NCBI GenBank assembly: GCA_964469905.1
Contig: CAYXZW010000011.1
Location: 5,937 to 69,936 of the forward strand
Length of the DNA stretch: 64,000 nt
Source: MVRV01 sp964469905
Lineage (GTDB): Bacteria; Desulfobacterota; Syntrophia; Syntrophales; Smithellaceae
Reading direction: 5' to 3'
Shown: positions 52,933-61,917 of the stretch, piece after piece
Layout of the letters: each line of letters opens with the position of its first letter
Numbering within the stretch: the stretch's first letter is position 1
Notes under the pieces: generated by a model
What the model was told of the DNA's origin: nothing
Database searches by the model: none
What the model saw: the letters and a program-made list of their open reading frames with translations, nothing else
Translations under genes and position numbers: made by a program

Positions 52933-55900
52933 ATGTCTGGGATATTGAGTCACATAAGTAATCTTAAAATACGGACAAAACTGCTGCTGGGATATGTGTC
53001 GGCATTTATTATTCTTCTCTTTGCAGTCAGTTTAATTGTCTATCCCATTATACAGAGAGCTATTGAAGCCAATGTGGAGAGTGAACTGAGCAATACTACA
53101 AAAACAATCCTCGGCATGATCAAAGCATCCGCCGATGCATCAATAAAGAACTATCTCCGGGCGATCGCCGAAAAGAACAGAGATATTGTTTCTCATTATT
53201 ACCAGCAGTCAAGAAAAGGGATATTGACGGAGCAGCAAGCCAAGCAAGAGGCAGGAAAGGCACTGCTCAGCCAGACCATTGGAAAAACGGGATACATCTT
53301 TGTCTGGAATGTAAAAAAAGCACCTGAGTCCATACCTCTTGCCGTACATCCCAAAATACAGGGAGAGGATGTGGCCTATGTTGATTTCGTGCAGAAAGGC
53401 GCTCAGATAAAAAATGGATATATGGAATATAGCTGGAAGAACCCGGGTGAAGAGAAGGCCAGAGAAAAAGCGATGTATCTGGCCTATTTTAAACCATGGA
53501 ATTGGTTAATTGCCGCCTCGTCCTACCGAGAAGAATTTATGGATCTTATTAATGTCGATTACTTACGCGACAGCATCCTTTCAATCCGGTTCGGAAAAAC
53601 CGGATATCCTTACATACTGGATTCCCGGGGAAATATTATTATTCATCCGGCACTTACCGGTAATGTTTATGATGTGAGGGATGCCTCAGGACGACAGTTT
53701 GTGCAGGAGATCTGCAAACAAAAGAATGGCAGGATCATATATGCATGGCGCAATCCCGGCGAGAAGGAATTCCGGAAAAAGCTCGTAGTTTTTAATTACA
53801 TACCGGAATTTGACTGGATAGTCGCTTCATCCAGCTATTTGGAGGAATTTTATGAACCTTTACATTATATCAGAGGTATAATCATTGCTATCTTTATTGT
53901 ATCGCTGGCCTTTTTGTCTTTACTGACCTTGGTATATTCAACCTACATCGTAAAAAACGTCAATAGACTTATCCATGGTTTTCGCACTGGTAGTTCGGGA
54001 GACTTAACAGTTCGCATCACCGAAACTTCTAAGGATGAATTTGGCAGTCTAGCGGAATACTTTAATAATTTTATGGAGAAATTGAATGAGTCTAATCAGC
54101 TGTTGCACCGGGAAATTGACGAACACAGGCAAAGCGAAGCCAATTACCGCAGTGTCATCGATAACATCCAGGACGTTTTCTACCGCAGCGATAACCGGGG
54201 CAATCTCATTATGGCCAGCCCCAGTTTACTTATTCTCCTCGGGTATGACTCCCTTGAAGACTGCCTGGGCCGACCTGTTGACGAAGCTTACTATTACAAC
54301 CAGGAAAAACGTTCCGACTTTCTCAGACAGATTAAAGATAAGGGAAGTGTTGCCAACTATGAGCTGATCCTGAAAAAACGGGACGGCACACCTGTTACGG
54401 TGGAAACGAACAGCCACTTCTACTTGGATGACGCCGGGAATATTGCCGGCATCGAGGGAACATTCCGGGACATCACCGAGCGGAAGAAAGTGGAAAAGGA
54501 ACTGCAAAAGGAGCGGGACATCAACATGACCCTCTTGCAGACGTCTCCTGCCTTCCTGGTGGTCATAAGCGGTGAGGGCAAGACCATCATGATGAACCAT
54601 TCCATGCTCTCTGCTCTGGGCTATACGGACAAAGAGGTTGTGGGTAAGGATTATATTGCCACCTTTGTACCTGAGCATGACCGGGAAGAGTTGTCCTCTG
54701 TGTTCAGACAGATCGTGATTAAGGGAGAGGCCACCATCAATGAGAACCGGATCCTGGCCAGAGACGGTCGTGAGATCCTGGTGGAGTGGCACGGCAGGCC
54801 TGTGTACAACAGCAAGGGTGATTTCGAGTACTTCTTCGGGATGGGCACGGATATTACTGAACGCAGGAGGGCCGAAGCGAACCTACGGGAGATCACCGAG
54901 CTCCAGAAGGCAATCCTGGACAGTGCCGTTTATGCCATTATCTCCACCACACCCGAAGGCATTATCAGGACATTCAACCCTGCTGCAGAACGGATGCTGG
55001 GGTACTCAGCCCAGGAGATGATCGGCAGGCTTACACTGTTGTCTTTTCATGATCAGTCCGAGATAGAGCAACGAGCCGGCATTTTCGCGGAAGAGCTGGA
55101 CATGGATATCGAGCCCGGTTTCGAGGTTTTTGTCGCCAAGGCGAGGCGTCACCTTCCCAATGAGCATGAATGGACCTACATCCACAAGGGCGGTTCACGC
55201 ATCCCGGTGCTCCTGGCTGTCACGGCGCTGTTCAATGCCGAAGGGGAGATCACCGGATTCTTAGGCATTGCCAGCGACATAACGGCGCGCAAGTATGAAG
55301 AAGATATTCGGAAACAGCTCGAAGAAAAGCTTATCCAGGCCCAGAAGATGGAGGCCATCGGGACGTTGGCCGGCGGTATCGCCCATGACTTCAACAACAT
55401 CCTCAGCGGCATTATGGGCTATTCGGAAATCAGCCTGAAGGCGGTGCAGGACCGGCCGAAAGTCCATCAGAATATTGAACAGGTGCTCAAGGCTGCCGAG
55501 CGGGCAAAAGATCTGGTACAACAGATCCTGGCCTTCAGTCGCAAGGCTGCTCAGGAAAAAAAGCCCATTGCCCTTGCTGCGATAACCGGAGAAGTTGTCA
55601 GGTTTATGCGGGCATCGCTGCCGACGACGATTGAAATAACTTCGCAGATCGAAGATACTGCCGATGTCATCCTGGCCGATCCTACGCAGATGCATCAGGT
55701 GCTGATGAATATTTGCACAAATGCCGGGCAGGCCATGAAAGAGACCGGGGGCGTCCTGGAGGTCGGATTAAAAGAAGCTGTTATGGATGCCGGTAATCTC
55801 ATCCATCATCCGGCATTAAAGTTTGGCCGTTACCTGGAATTATCGGTCAGGGATACCGGGCGGGGAATTCCCCAGAAGAATCTCGGCAGAATCTTCGATC

Positions 55901-56475
55901 CCTACTTTACGACGAAAGAGAAGGGAGAGGGCACGGGCCTGGGGCTGGCAGTCGTTCACGGGATCGTCAAGGACCACAGTGGGGAGATAACTGTGTACAG
56001 CGAAGTGGGTAAAGGAACCATCTTCAGGGTCTATCTGCCAGTGATGGAAAAGCAGGCGGAAAGTGCAAAAGAAGTAGAGGATGTTGTCCTTCCGGGGAAA
56101 GGTGAAACCATCCTGTTTGTTGATGATGAAGAGATGATTGTCACTGTAAACAAGCAACTTCTGGAAATTCTCGGTTATAAAGTGTTTACCGCAACAGACC
56201 CTCTTCAGGCTATTGAAATATTTAAGGAAGGCCATGAGGACATTGATCTGGTGATTACGGACAAAACCATGCCGCACATGACCGGTTTTGATTTTATAAA
56301 GGAAATAAGAAGTCTTCGCGCCGACATTCCTGTTATCATTTGTTCAGGCTTTCAGGAAAAAGAGGATATGAAAAAACTCGCTGATCTCCGTATCGGCCAT
56401 TTGCTTACCAAACCGGTCAAAATAAGCGTGCTGGCTAAAGCTATTCGTGAGGTGCTGGAGATAAAGATTAATTAG
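52933..56475 (+). CDS. Hybrid sensor histidine kinase, double Cache-HAMP-PAS-HisKA-HATPase-REC
   Basis: About 1180 residues from ATG 52933, five bases after GGAGG. Membrane helices near 17-37 and about 317-340 bracket two tandem single Cache domains (GKTGYIFVWNV and GKTGYPYILDSRGNIIIHPA with the following NWLIAASSY and DWIVASSSY). HAMP follows, then three to four PAS domains (about 400-770), HisKA with His in GGIAHDFNNILSGI, HATPase_c and a receiver with Asp in DLVITDKTMPHMTG. Cache domains bind small organic ligands in the periplasm. It is followed 19 bases later by a PAS sensor with a binding-protein domain, so the two likely share a signal or pathway. Confidence 0.94.
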   Translation: MSGILSHISNLKIRTKLLLGYVSAFIILLFAVSLIVYPIIQRAIEANVESELSNTTKTILGMIKASADASIKNYLRAIAEKNRDIVSHYYQQSRKGILTEQQAKQEAGKALLSQTIGKTGYIFVWNVKKAPESIPLAVHPKIQGEDVAYVDFVQKGAQIKNGYMEYSWKNPGEEKAREKAMYLAYFKPWNWLIAASSYREEFMDLINVDYLRDSILSIRFGKTGYPYILDSRGNIIIHPALTGNVYDVRDASGRQFVQEICKQKNGRIIYAWRNPGEKEFRKKLVVFNYIPEFDWIVASSSYLEEFYEPLHYIRGIIIAIFIVSLAFLSLLTLVYSTYIVKNVNRLIHGFRTGSSGDLTVRITETSKDEFGSLAEYFNNFMEKLNESNQLLHREIDEHRQSEANYRSVIDNIQDVFYRSDNRGNLIMASPSLLILLGYDSLEDCLGRPVDEAYYYNQEKRSDFLRQIKDKGSVANYELILKKRDGTPVTVETNSHFYLDDAGNIAGIEGTFRDITERKKVEKELQKERDINMTLLQTSPAFLVVISGEGKTIMMNHSMLSALGYTDKEVVGKDYIATFVPEHDREELSSVFRQIVIKGEATINENRILARDGREILVEWHGRPVYNSKGDFEYFFGMGTDITERRRAEANLREITELQKAILDSAVYAIISTTPEGIIRTFNPAAERMLGYSAQEMIGRLTLLSFHDQSEIEQRAGIFAEELDMDIEPGFEVFVAKARRHLPNEHEWTYIHKGGSRIPVLLAVTALFNAEGEITGFLGIASDITARKYEEDIRKQLEEKLIQAQKMEAIGTLAGGIAHDFNNILSGIMGYSEISLKAVQDRPKVHQNIEQVLKAAERAKDLVQQILAFSRKAAQEKKPIALAAITGEVVRFMRASLPTTIEITSQIEDTADVILADPTQMHQVLMNICTNAGQAMKETGGVLEVGLKEAVMDAGNLIHHPALKFGRYLELSVRDTGRGIPQKNLGRIFDPYFTTKEKGEGTGLGLAVVHGIVKDHSGEITVYSEVGKGTIFRVYLPVMEKQAESAKEVEDVVLPGKGETILFVDDEEMIVTVNKQLLEILGYKVFTATDPLQAIEIFKEGHEDIDLVITDKTMPHMTGFDFIKEIRSLRADIPVIICSGFQEKEDMKKLADLRIGHLLTKPVKISVLAKAIREVLEIKIN

Positions 56476-56494
56476 CCCAGCAATGGAGATGGCT

Positions 56495-58015
56495 ATGAAA
56501 AAAACATCATTCACCCTCCTGTTTTTTATATTAATCATTTTCACCTCCTTTTTTCCGGGCAATTGTTTTGCCCATTCACCTGCAGCAAATTCTATCAAAA
56601 ATATACGCGTAAGCAGCGATCACGACTATCCTCCTTATGAATTCAACGATGAGAAGGGAAGGCCCACGGGATTCAATATCGAGCTCATCAACGCCGTTGC
56701 GGAGGCGACTGGTTTGCGGGCGGAAGTGAGGCTGGATGTCTGGAATAAGGTACGGGCGGAACTGGACAAAGGCAATATCGATGTAATCGCGGGAATGTAT
56801 TATTCCAAAGCACGGGAAGAGGTGGCTGATTTTTCCGTTCCTCACAATATGGTTTCATCCGCGCTGTTTGTGAGAGATAGTTCGGGAATCAAAACATTTG
56901 CCGAGGCCCGCGATAAGGAGATCATCGTCCAAAAAGGGGACGTTATGCACGATTTCCTTCTTGAACAGGGATTCACACCTATTGCTGTCGTTGTCGATGA
57001 TCCCATAAAAGCCTTACAGCTGTTAGCAGCCGGAAAACATGACGGTGTCCTGCTATCCTCAAAGATTCAGGGGATGTATTTGATCAGTAAGCACAGGATC
57101 AGGGGCATCAGAGTGGTAGAAACACAGCTACCGGTAAGAAAGTATTGCTTCGCAGTAAAGAAGAATAATGCCGCTCTTCTGCAGAAATTAAATGAAGGGT
57201 TGAATGTCCTGAAGCACACAGGCAAATACGAGCAGATCTATGAAAAGTGGTTTGGTGTCTATGAGGAAAGGTCACTGTGGCAGACGTCGCGGGCGTTCAT
57301 CATCGCTTTCTTCATCGCCCTTTCTTTGTTGGCGATCATCTCTGTCATTACCTGGCTCCTCCGTCGGCAGGTAAAGAAACGAACCGGGGAACTGTTGATC
57401 AGTCAGGACCGCCTGTACACCATAATCAATACAATTCCTGATCTGATCTGGCTGAAAGATGTGGATGGTGTATACCTGTCCTGCAACAGGATGTTTGAAC
57501 AATTTTTCGGCGCTCGGGAAGCGGACATTGTCGGCAAGACGGACTATGACTTCGTCAGTACTGATCTGGCTGATTTTTTCCGGAAAAATGACCGCAGGGT
57601 CATGGCGGCAGGCAAATCGATTATTAATGAAGAATGGATCAATTTTGCCGGTGATGGCCGGCGCGTCTTGTTGGAGACCATCAAGACGCCCATGTACGCT
57701 GCCGATGGGACTCTTATCGGTGTGCTGGGAATCGGACGCGACATTACCGAACGCAAAAAGGCGGAGGAAGAGCGGGAGGTGATGATTTCAGAACTTCAGA
57801 AAGCACTTTCGGAGGTTAAGAAATTGAGCGGTATGCTGCCTATTTGCGCATCCTGCAAAAAGATTCGCGATGATAAAGGCTACTGGAACCAGATAGAATC
57901 GTACATTAAAGATCGCTCCGAAGCCCAATTCAGCCATGGCATTTGTCCTGAATGCATGAAGAAAATATATCCTGAGTTTGATGAGCAAAGTACCGGAAGA
58001 AAGAAAAATCATTAA
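56495..58015 (+). CDS. Sensor with periplasmic solute-binding domain, PAS and Cys-rich C-terminus
   Basis: 506 residues from MKKTSFTLLFFILIIFTSFF; the start follows GGAG and overrides an ATG 12 bases earlier. A signal peptide (ending PGNCFA) precedes an SBP_bac_3 domain (about 25-255: VSSDHDYPPYEFNDEKGRPT, then VIAGMYYSKAREE). A membrane helix (about 265-290), a coiled coil and a PAS domain (about 300-420) follow. The C-terminus has LPICASCKKIRDDKGYWNQI, then HGICPECMKKIYP, a conserved four-Cys tail. It lacks kinase or cyclase domains, so it must signal through a partner, plausibly the adjacent Cache kinase. The binding domain suggests sensing of an amino acid or similar solute. Confidence 0.9.
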   Translation: MKKTSFTLLFFILIIFTSFFPGNCFAHSPAANSIKNIRVSSDHDYPPYEFNDEKGRPTGFNIELINAVAEATGLRAEVRLDVWNKVRAELDKGNIDVIAGMYYSKAREEVADFSVPHNMVSSALFVRDSSGIKTFAEARDKEIIVQKGDVMHDFLLEQGFTPIAVVVDDPIKALQLLAAGKHDGVLLSSKIQGMYLISKHRIRGIRVVETQLPVRKYCFAVKKNNAALLQKLNEGLNVLKHTGKYEQIYEKWFGVYEERSLWQTSRAFIIAFFIALSLLAIISVITWLLRRQVKKRTGELLISQDRLYTIINTIPDLIWLKDVDGVYLSCNRMFEQFFGAREADIVGKTDYDFVSTDLADFFRKNDRRVMAAGKSIINEEWINFAGDGRRVLLETIKTPMYAADGTLIGVLGIGRDITERKKAEEEREVMISELQKALSEVKKLSGMLPICASCKKIRDDKGYWNQIESYIKDRSEAQFSHGICPECMKKIYPEFDEQSTGRKKNH

Positions 58016-58170
58016 ACCAACATCCCATCTCTCACCGGTAATATCCGGTGCCGACAAACCAGCCAAAGGTTTGAAACGGCAGTACGTATGATCTCCTGGG
58101 TCGGGCGGTGCACTTTCCCCGCTTCGAAAACCAGTACTCTATATATTCGCCGCCGGTTTTTGCCTTGCTT

Positions 58171-58548
58171 CTATTCCAGGGATTCTAAAACCTTTTTCTG
58201 CATGGCGTCAAAATAATCGTCGGCCTCCTTAACGCTGGCAAAGAGTGTCATTCCCCGCAGCAGATTGGCAATCTCAAAGACCTTTTTAATTTGTGGCTGC
58301 ATATTAATCATCTGAACACCGCCGCCGTTGCCTTCGATATATTTTCTCGTTTTAACAATAATACGTAAGCCCATGCTGCTTATGTAATCCAGATTGGACA
58401 TATCAAACACAATGGTTTTCGTTTTGGGGATCAGAATAGAGTTGATTTTTGTTTCGCAGTCTGCGGATGTCGTGCCGTCTAGGCGACCATGCAAATCGAC
58501 TAGATAGTAACCGGGAGCCTTGTTTGCAATGTTCATGATCAGAGACAT
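58171..58548 (-). CDS. STAS-domain anti-sigma factor antagonist
   Basis: About 125 residues from ATG 58548, which follows CAGGAG. The frame is open upstream through the tRNA-Sec remnant, but that part is not protein. It is a single STAS domain: YYLVDLHGRLDGTTSADCET, then TIVFDMSNLDYISSMGLRII, in which the Ser of ISSMG is the usual phosphorylation site. Such proteins bind anti-sigma kinases and free sigma factors, or act in stressosome-like switches. No partner kinase is adjacent. It is the first host gene outside the second element. Confidence 0.9.
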   Translation of the reverse strand: MSLIMNIANKAPGYYLVDLHGRLDGTTSADCETKINSILIPKTKTIVFDMSNLDYISSMGLRIIVKTRKYIEGNGGGVQMINMQPQIKKVFEIANLLRGMTLFASVKEADDYFDAMQKKVLESLE

Positions 58549-58653
58549 TTTTTTCTCCTGTTTTTTCGTTGGGGTTGAGAATTTAATGCTTTTTAAAAAA
58601 TATCCGCACGGTAATGAAATCACATCAAAAAATGACAAAATTGACGAAGAAAT

Positions 58654-58720
58654 TGGCGGAAGTGCATGGGAATCGAACCCACCTGGGACGGTTTTAGCGC
58701 CCCACACCGGATTTGAAGTC
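58654..58720 (-). tRNA. 3' fragment of tRNA-Sec (UCA), attachment-site remnant
   Basis: On the minus strand GACTTCAAATCC, a long variable arm, the T arm GTGGG-TTCGATT-CCCAT, the 8-nt acceptor strand GCACTTCC, discriminator G and CCA. This is an orthodox bacterial tRNA-Sec with 8/5 geometry, but it begins abruptly at the anticodon stem; the 5' acceptor, D arm and 5' anticodon strand are missing. Upstream sequence is AT-rich and unrelated. It is therefore the duplicated 3' end left at one boundary of an integrated element, and the intact selC should be at the other boundary beyond the window. Confidence 0.88.
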
Positions 58721-59052
58721 GATAACTTAAAATAGGCGATTCTCCATCAATTTTAATTGCTTATATATCAACTGGTTACAAAGAGTAAGTTGGTTTATGT
58801 ATGGTTATGTTGGCTAATATTCGTTTAAGATGGTTACATTTTAGTTACACGTTATTTTAAAAAATTTATTTTTACAAGAAAAACATTGAGAGCGAAAATT
58901 ATAAGTGAGATATTTTTTAAAGGATCAATAAAGAAGATCATCTGGATTATAAAGCTGGTGGAGGCGTGGAGGAAACTGTCAATTATATAATGAGGAATAT
59001 TTCGGCAACCATCAGTATAAAACTTATACAAATACGAGAATGGAGAAAGACT

Positions 59053-60180
59053 ATGAAACGAAAACAAACAGCAGGTCAGGCCACCCCCAATAATAATATA
59101 GATATAAATTATTATTTAATTAATCATTATTCAGTTGAGAAGAAACTAGATTTCATTACATTAAGTGTTTTTAGTGATCAGCATGAGAAAGTCATTTATA
59201 GTTTCTTAGAAGCAAACGGGTTCAAGTTAATATCTAATCATATACTTTTAAAGGGAAACTATTATATCAAGAGAACATACAAGAGTGATACTGATATTGC
59301 TTCAGTAGAAATAAAACATGGTGTGAAGAAACGTTTCTATCCTTCCCTTCTTATTAAAATACATGATGCCAATAAAGAGTTCTTAGCCCTTCTGGATTCA
59401 TTTTTCAACTATCACCGTATTAAGATAACAGTTTCTGAAATTGAGATGACTTTTGATTTTTTTACAGATAGTCCTTCTGAATTATTTCATTTCTTAAATT
59501 CTCATCTCTTGCTGAAGAATGCGAGAACAAAGCCATACTCAGGATACCCGACAACTTTATATGCAAACGATACAAGAAAATCAACAAAAGGTATGAGAGT
59601 CTATCTTAAAAAATTTGAAGGTGAAGAGAAAGTAAGGGTCAGAATGGAATTGGTTTTGAAAAGATCTATCATACGAAAATTGGGATTGGACTTTCCTCTG
59701 AGCAATATTGATTCAGTGGATTTATCGAAGTTCTTTTCATTCAAAGATATCAATTTCAAAAAAATGAAAGAATACTTATATTGGAAGCACCGAAAACAGA
59801 TAGCGGCACTAGAAGAGAAAGGAAAAGTTTTTGGTAAACTTATTAAACAGCAACTTAATAACTACGTACGTTGTTCTGAAGGTGAAGAATCTTTTATGGG
59901 GCAATCGGCAGTATTGAAATCCAAAGAATGTGGGATCAAGAATCACTCACGATTCATAGAGCCGCTGGATTGGTTTACTGCTGATTTCTTAAAGAAGGCA
60001 GCAACTGACCATTTTATTAAGAGCAAACCTGTATTAAAACATGCCGCACGAATCGGCCCCAGGAATACCTTAATTTCGCTGATGAATGCCTCTAGGAGCA
60101 GACTTCTTAAATACCATTCAAGAAAACAGGGGGAAATAGAACAAAAAATGATTTCGTGTTCAAACGTTTGGACACTTTAG
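59053..60180 (+). CDS. Rep/replication initiation factor-like protein
   Basis: About 375 residues. ATG 59053 is used because GGAG lies seven bases upstream; an in-frame GTG 87 bases earlier is less likely. The order of motifs resembles replication initiators of filamentous phages and small rolling-circle replicons: KLDFITLSVFSDQHEKVIYS, then TTLYANDTRKSTKGMRVYLK, then VRVRMELVLKRSIIRKLGL. This weak family match is from the pattern only. It would nick and start copying of the element. The last codons overlap the first palindrome. A diverged copy of its last 45 codons follows the next gene. Confidence 0.65.
   Translation: MKRKQTAGQATPNNNIDINYYLINHYSVEKKLDFITLSVFSDQHEKVIYSFLEANGFKLISNHILLKGNYYIKRTYKSDTDIASVEIKHGVKKRFYPSLLIKIHDANKEFLALLDSFFNYHRIKITVSEIEMTFDFFTDSPSELFHFLNSHLLLKNARTKPYSGYPTTLYANDTRKSTKGMRVYLKKFEGEEKVRVRMELVLKRSIIRKLGLDFPLSNIDSVDLSKFFSFKDINFKKMKEYLYWKHRKQIAALEEKGKVFGKLIKQQLNNYVRCSEGEESFMGQSAVLKSKECGIKNHSRFIEPLDWFTADFLKKAATDHFIKSKPVLKHAARIGPRNTLISLMNASRSRLLKYHSRKQGEIEQKMISCSNVWTL
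60156..60175. promoter_or_regulatory. Palindrome copy 1 (GTGTTCAAACGTTTGGACAC)
   Basis: A 20-bp near-perfect palindrome with one mismatched pair, in the final codons of the Rep gene. Related copies lie at 61494-61513 and 62995-63014. Probable binding site of a dimeric protein of the element. Confidence 0.55.
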
Positions 60181-60286
60181 CTTACCGTTGCTATGCAAAA
60201 AGACTATGTTGCTTAACGAATTAGCCATATTTAAACAGGTTAAGGTTTGCTATTGATTTCGACATAACAATTTTACGAGGTGAATC

Positions 60287-60883
60287 ATGGGACGAGGAAA
60301 ATATCAAAGATTGAATACCAAGATCTGCACAAATGAACTTTTATGTTTAAGATTGGCAGCATTTAAAAAACAGAAATGTCTTACTCCAGGACACTCGGGT
60401 ATATGGCATTGGAGCATAAATGAGGAAGAAGTTGCATCCGTTAGCTTCGCTGTCACAGACAACTCTATTAGGTTCATGTATACTCTCAAGGATGAGGAAG
60501 GTAATAAAATTGGCGTGGACAAAACTATCAATTTAACTTCGACACCCTGCAATTTCGGGGGGCATCGGCAATGGTTTTGTTGTGGTTGTGGTAGGAAGGT
60601 TGCGGTAATGTATATCCGTGATCAGAAAATAGCTTGCCGCCATTGTTTTGATGCCGTTTATCCTTCCCAACGGGAAGATGCAATAGATCGGCAATATCGC
60701 AAAATCTATAAGCTAGATGATAAACTAAAATATGACCGTGGCAATCTACTATCCTGGCCACAAAAACCAGAGGGTATGCAAGGGAGAACTTATAAACGTC
60801 TACTGGATAAATGGCTCGCAGCTGATACGAAAGTTTGGGGACTGATTGCTTCAGAGTTCCCCACCATTTCCTTGGATTCTTAG
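60287..60883 (+). CDS. Zinc-ribbon protein of mobile elements
   Basis: 198 residues. The central block STPCNFGGHRQWFCCGCGRK, then IACRHCFDAVYPSQREDAID is a four-Cys zinc ribbon followed by a basic helical tail with PQKPEGMQGRTYKRLLDKW. Proteins of this pattern are frequent hypotheticals in small integrated elements next to replication or integrase genes; no function is known to me. A GAGGTG ribosome binding site precedes the start. Its last codons overlap, in another frame, the remnant of a second Rep gene, suggesting it was joined here by recombination. Confidence 0.7.
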   Translation: MGRGKYQRLNTKICTNELLCLRLAAFKKQKCLTPGHSGIWHWSINEEEVASVSFAVTDNSIRFMYTLKDEEGNKIGVDKTINLTSTPCNFGGHRQWFCCGCGRKVAVMYIRDQKIACRHCFDAVYPSQREDAIDRQYRKIYKLDDKLKYDRGNLLSWPQKPEGMQGRTYKRLLDKWLAADTKVWGLIASEFPTISLDS

Positions 60884-61033
60884 CAAGAGCATCTCGTGAC
60901 AACTTTATTAAGAGCAAACCTATCCTCCTCTCATTTGCCTCATAAATCGGCCTCAGGAATACCTTTATTTCTTTGATAATGCCCCCAGGAGCAGACTTTT
61001 TCAATACCCTTCAGGAAAATAGGGGGTAAATAG
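60870..61033 (+). pseudogene. Degraded tail of a second Rep gene
   Basis: Base for base this segment follows the end of the Rep gene (about 59975-60139): TTATTAAGAGCAAACCT is identical and AATCGGCC, AGGAATACCTT, AGGAGCAGACTT and CAGGGGG-like blocks recur in order. In the matching frame it encodes GFLARASRDNFIKSKP against DFLKKAATDHFIKSKP in Rep, then has an internal stop before IGLRNTFISL. It is a diverged second copy of the C-terminus, so the zinc-ribbon gene is flanked by direct repeats of Rep. Confidence 0.75.
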
Positions 61034-61493
61034 TGTGAATCGGCGTGCAATAATAACCCACCTATAGTCAAAATAGGCATCCAAAATTGATCCACCCCTG
61101 AAAGCCTTCTATTTTGTCATTAATACGATAAAACAATAAAAGATAATTTGGGTATTAAAGGACAGAGAAATAGATGTTTGAAAACTTGGTTGAGACATTA
61201 TAATTAAGAAAACGATTAAGTGAAGAGGCATACGATTTGATGCTTAAATTCGTGGAAATTTACACAAACTATATAAATAGTATTATTACAGCATAAAAAC
61301 TGCCTGGAATGCTTGCTGGATAAGGAATAGAGCCTCATTGTAATAGGTTTAGAATAGGTTTGGAAAGGTTAAGGTTAAGATGGCGTTTGTGAGAAAGAAA
61401 AACACGGCTTTAAAGTGTGCAAATGCATTACGTAAAAAAGCACTTTTAATCCTATTTTTTAACACCGATGATATGTATTGATATTACTGCCAA

Positions 61494-61513
61494 GTGTCCA
61501 AACGTTTAGACAC
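61494..61513. promoter_or_regulatory. Palindrome copy 2 (GTGTCCAAACGTTTAGACAC)
   Basis: Second 20-bp copy, one mismatched pair, in non-coding DNA. Together with copies 1 and 3 it gives a consensus close to GTGTCCAAACGTTTGGACAC. Confidence 0.55.
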
Positions 61514-61745
61514 GTAAACGCATTCATGAAAATATAATGCAGTACGCCATAAACAGAAATACTGACGAAGCATCATCTTGAATCAGTGGTGGTAAGGGTT
61601 TTTGAAGTCTGTTGCTGTTTCAATATTATTTTCTTGCTATTTTATTCAGGCTGCCGTAATATGTTTTTAAAGCGGTGAGTTAATAGGTTACTTGCTCCGC
61701 TATATAAATGTGCTAAAGGCTGGCAGAATGAAGATCGATATTCGT

Positions 61746-61776
61746 AGCCCGTGTCCCTAAGCATGGGCTTTTTTTA
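61746..61776 (+). terminator. Terminator hairpin
   Basis: AGCCCGTG (61746-61753) pairs with CATGGGCT (61762-61769), one G-U pair, followed by a T tract. Confidence 0.7.
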
Positions 61777-61841
61777 TTTTGGCAATAAGTTTAGCGTGCC
61801 ACGACGGGATTTGGTACTTGCAACCGTCGTAAAACAATATG

Positions 61842-61890
61842 CTAAAACCCAACAGCTCTGGCGCTATGGATTTTAGCCCAGAGCTTTTTT
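61842..61890 (+). terminator. Terminator with possible antiterminator before the gene at 61918
   Basis: AGCTCTGG (61854-61861) pairs perfectly with CCAGAGCT (61878-61885), followed by a T tract. An alternative stem, CTAAAA (61842-61847) with TTTTAG (61871-61876), extends by flanking bases and overlaps the loop. The hairpin ends 28 bases before the start codon at 61918, so it may attenuate that gene. Confidence 0.5.
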
Positions 61891-61917
61891 ATTGGAAAAT
61901 GGAGGAAAGAGAAATCT

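Larger units (their letters stand above)
61034..61917. other. Long gene-free stretch with repeats and terminators
   Basis: About 880 bases without a convincing gene. Items seen: short direct repeats AATAGGTTTAG, AATAGGTTTGG and AAGGTTAAGGTTAAG (61342-61379), a possible iteron array; a 33-codon frame at 61380-61481 with no family match and weak start; palindrome copy 2 (61494-61513); and two terminator-type hairpins at 61746-61776 and 61854-61890. The stretch could contain the element's origin of replication. Confidence 0.45.

Noticed and set aside
58549..58707. N-terminal extension of the STAS gene starting MWGAKTVPGG
   Set aside because: The peptide GFDSHALP is translated tRNA 3' end; the ATG at 58548 has a proper ribosome binding site.
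58966..59052. GTG start extending the Rep protein by 29 residues
   Set aside because: The ATG at 59053 has a well-spaced GGAG site; the extension is not family-like.
61174..61296. Frame beginning MFENLVETL with an internal stop
   Set aside because: A TAA at codon 10 and no known relative; could be a decayed gene but the evidence is too thin.
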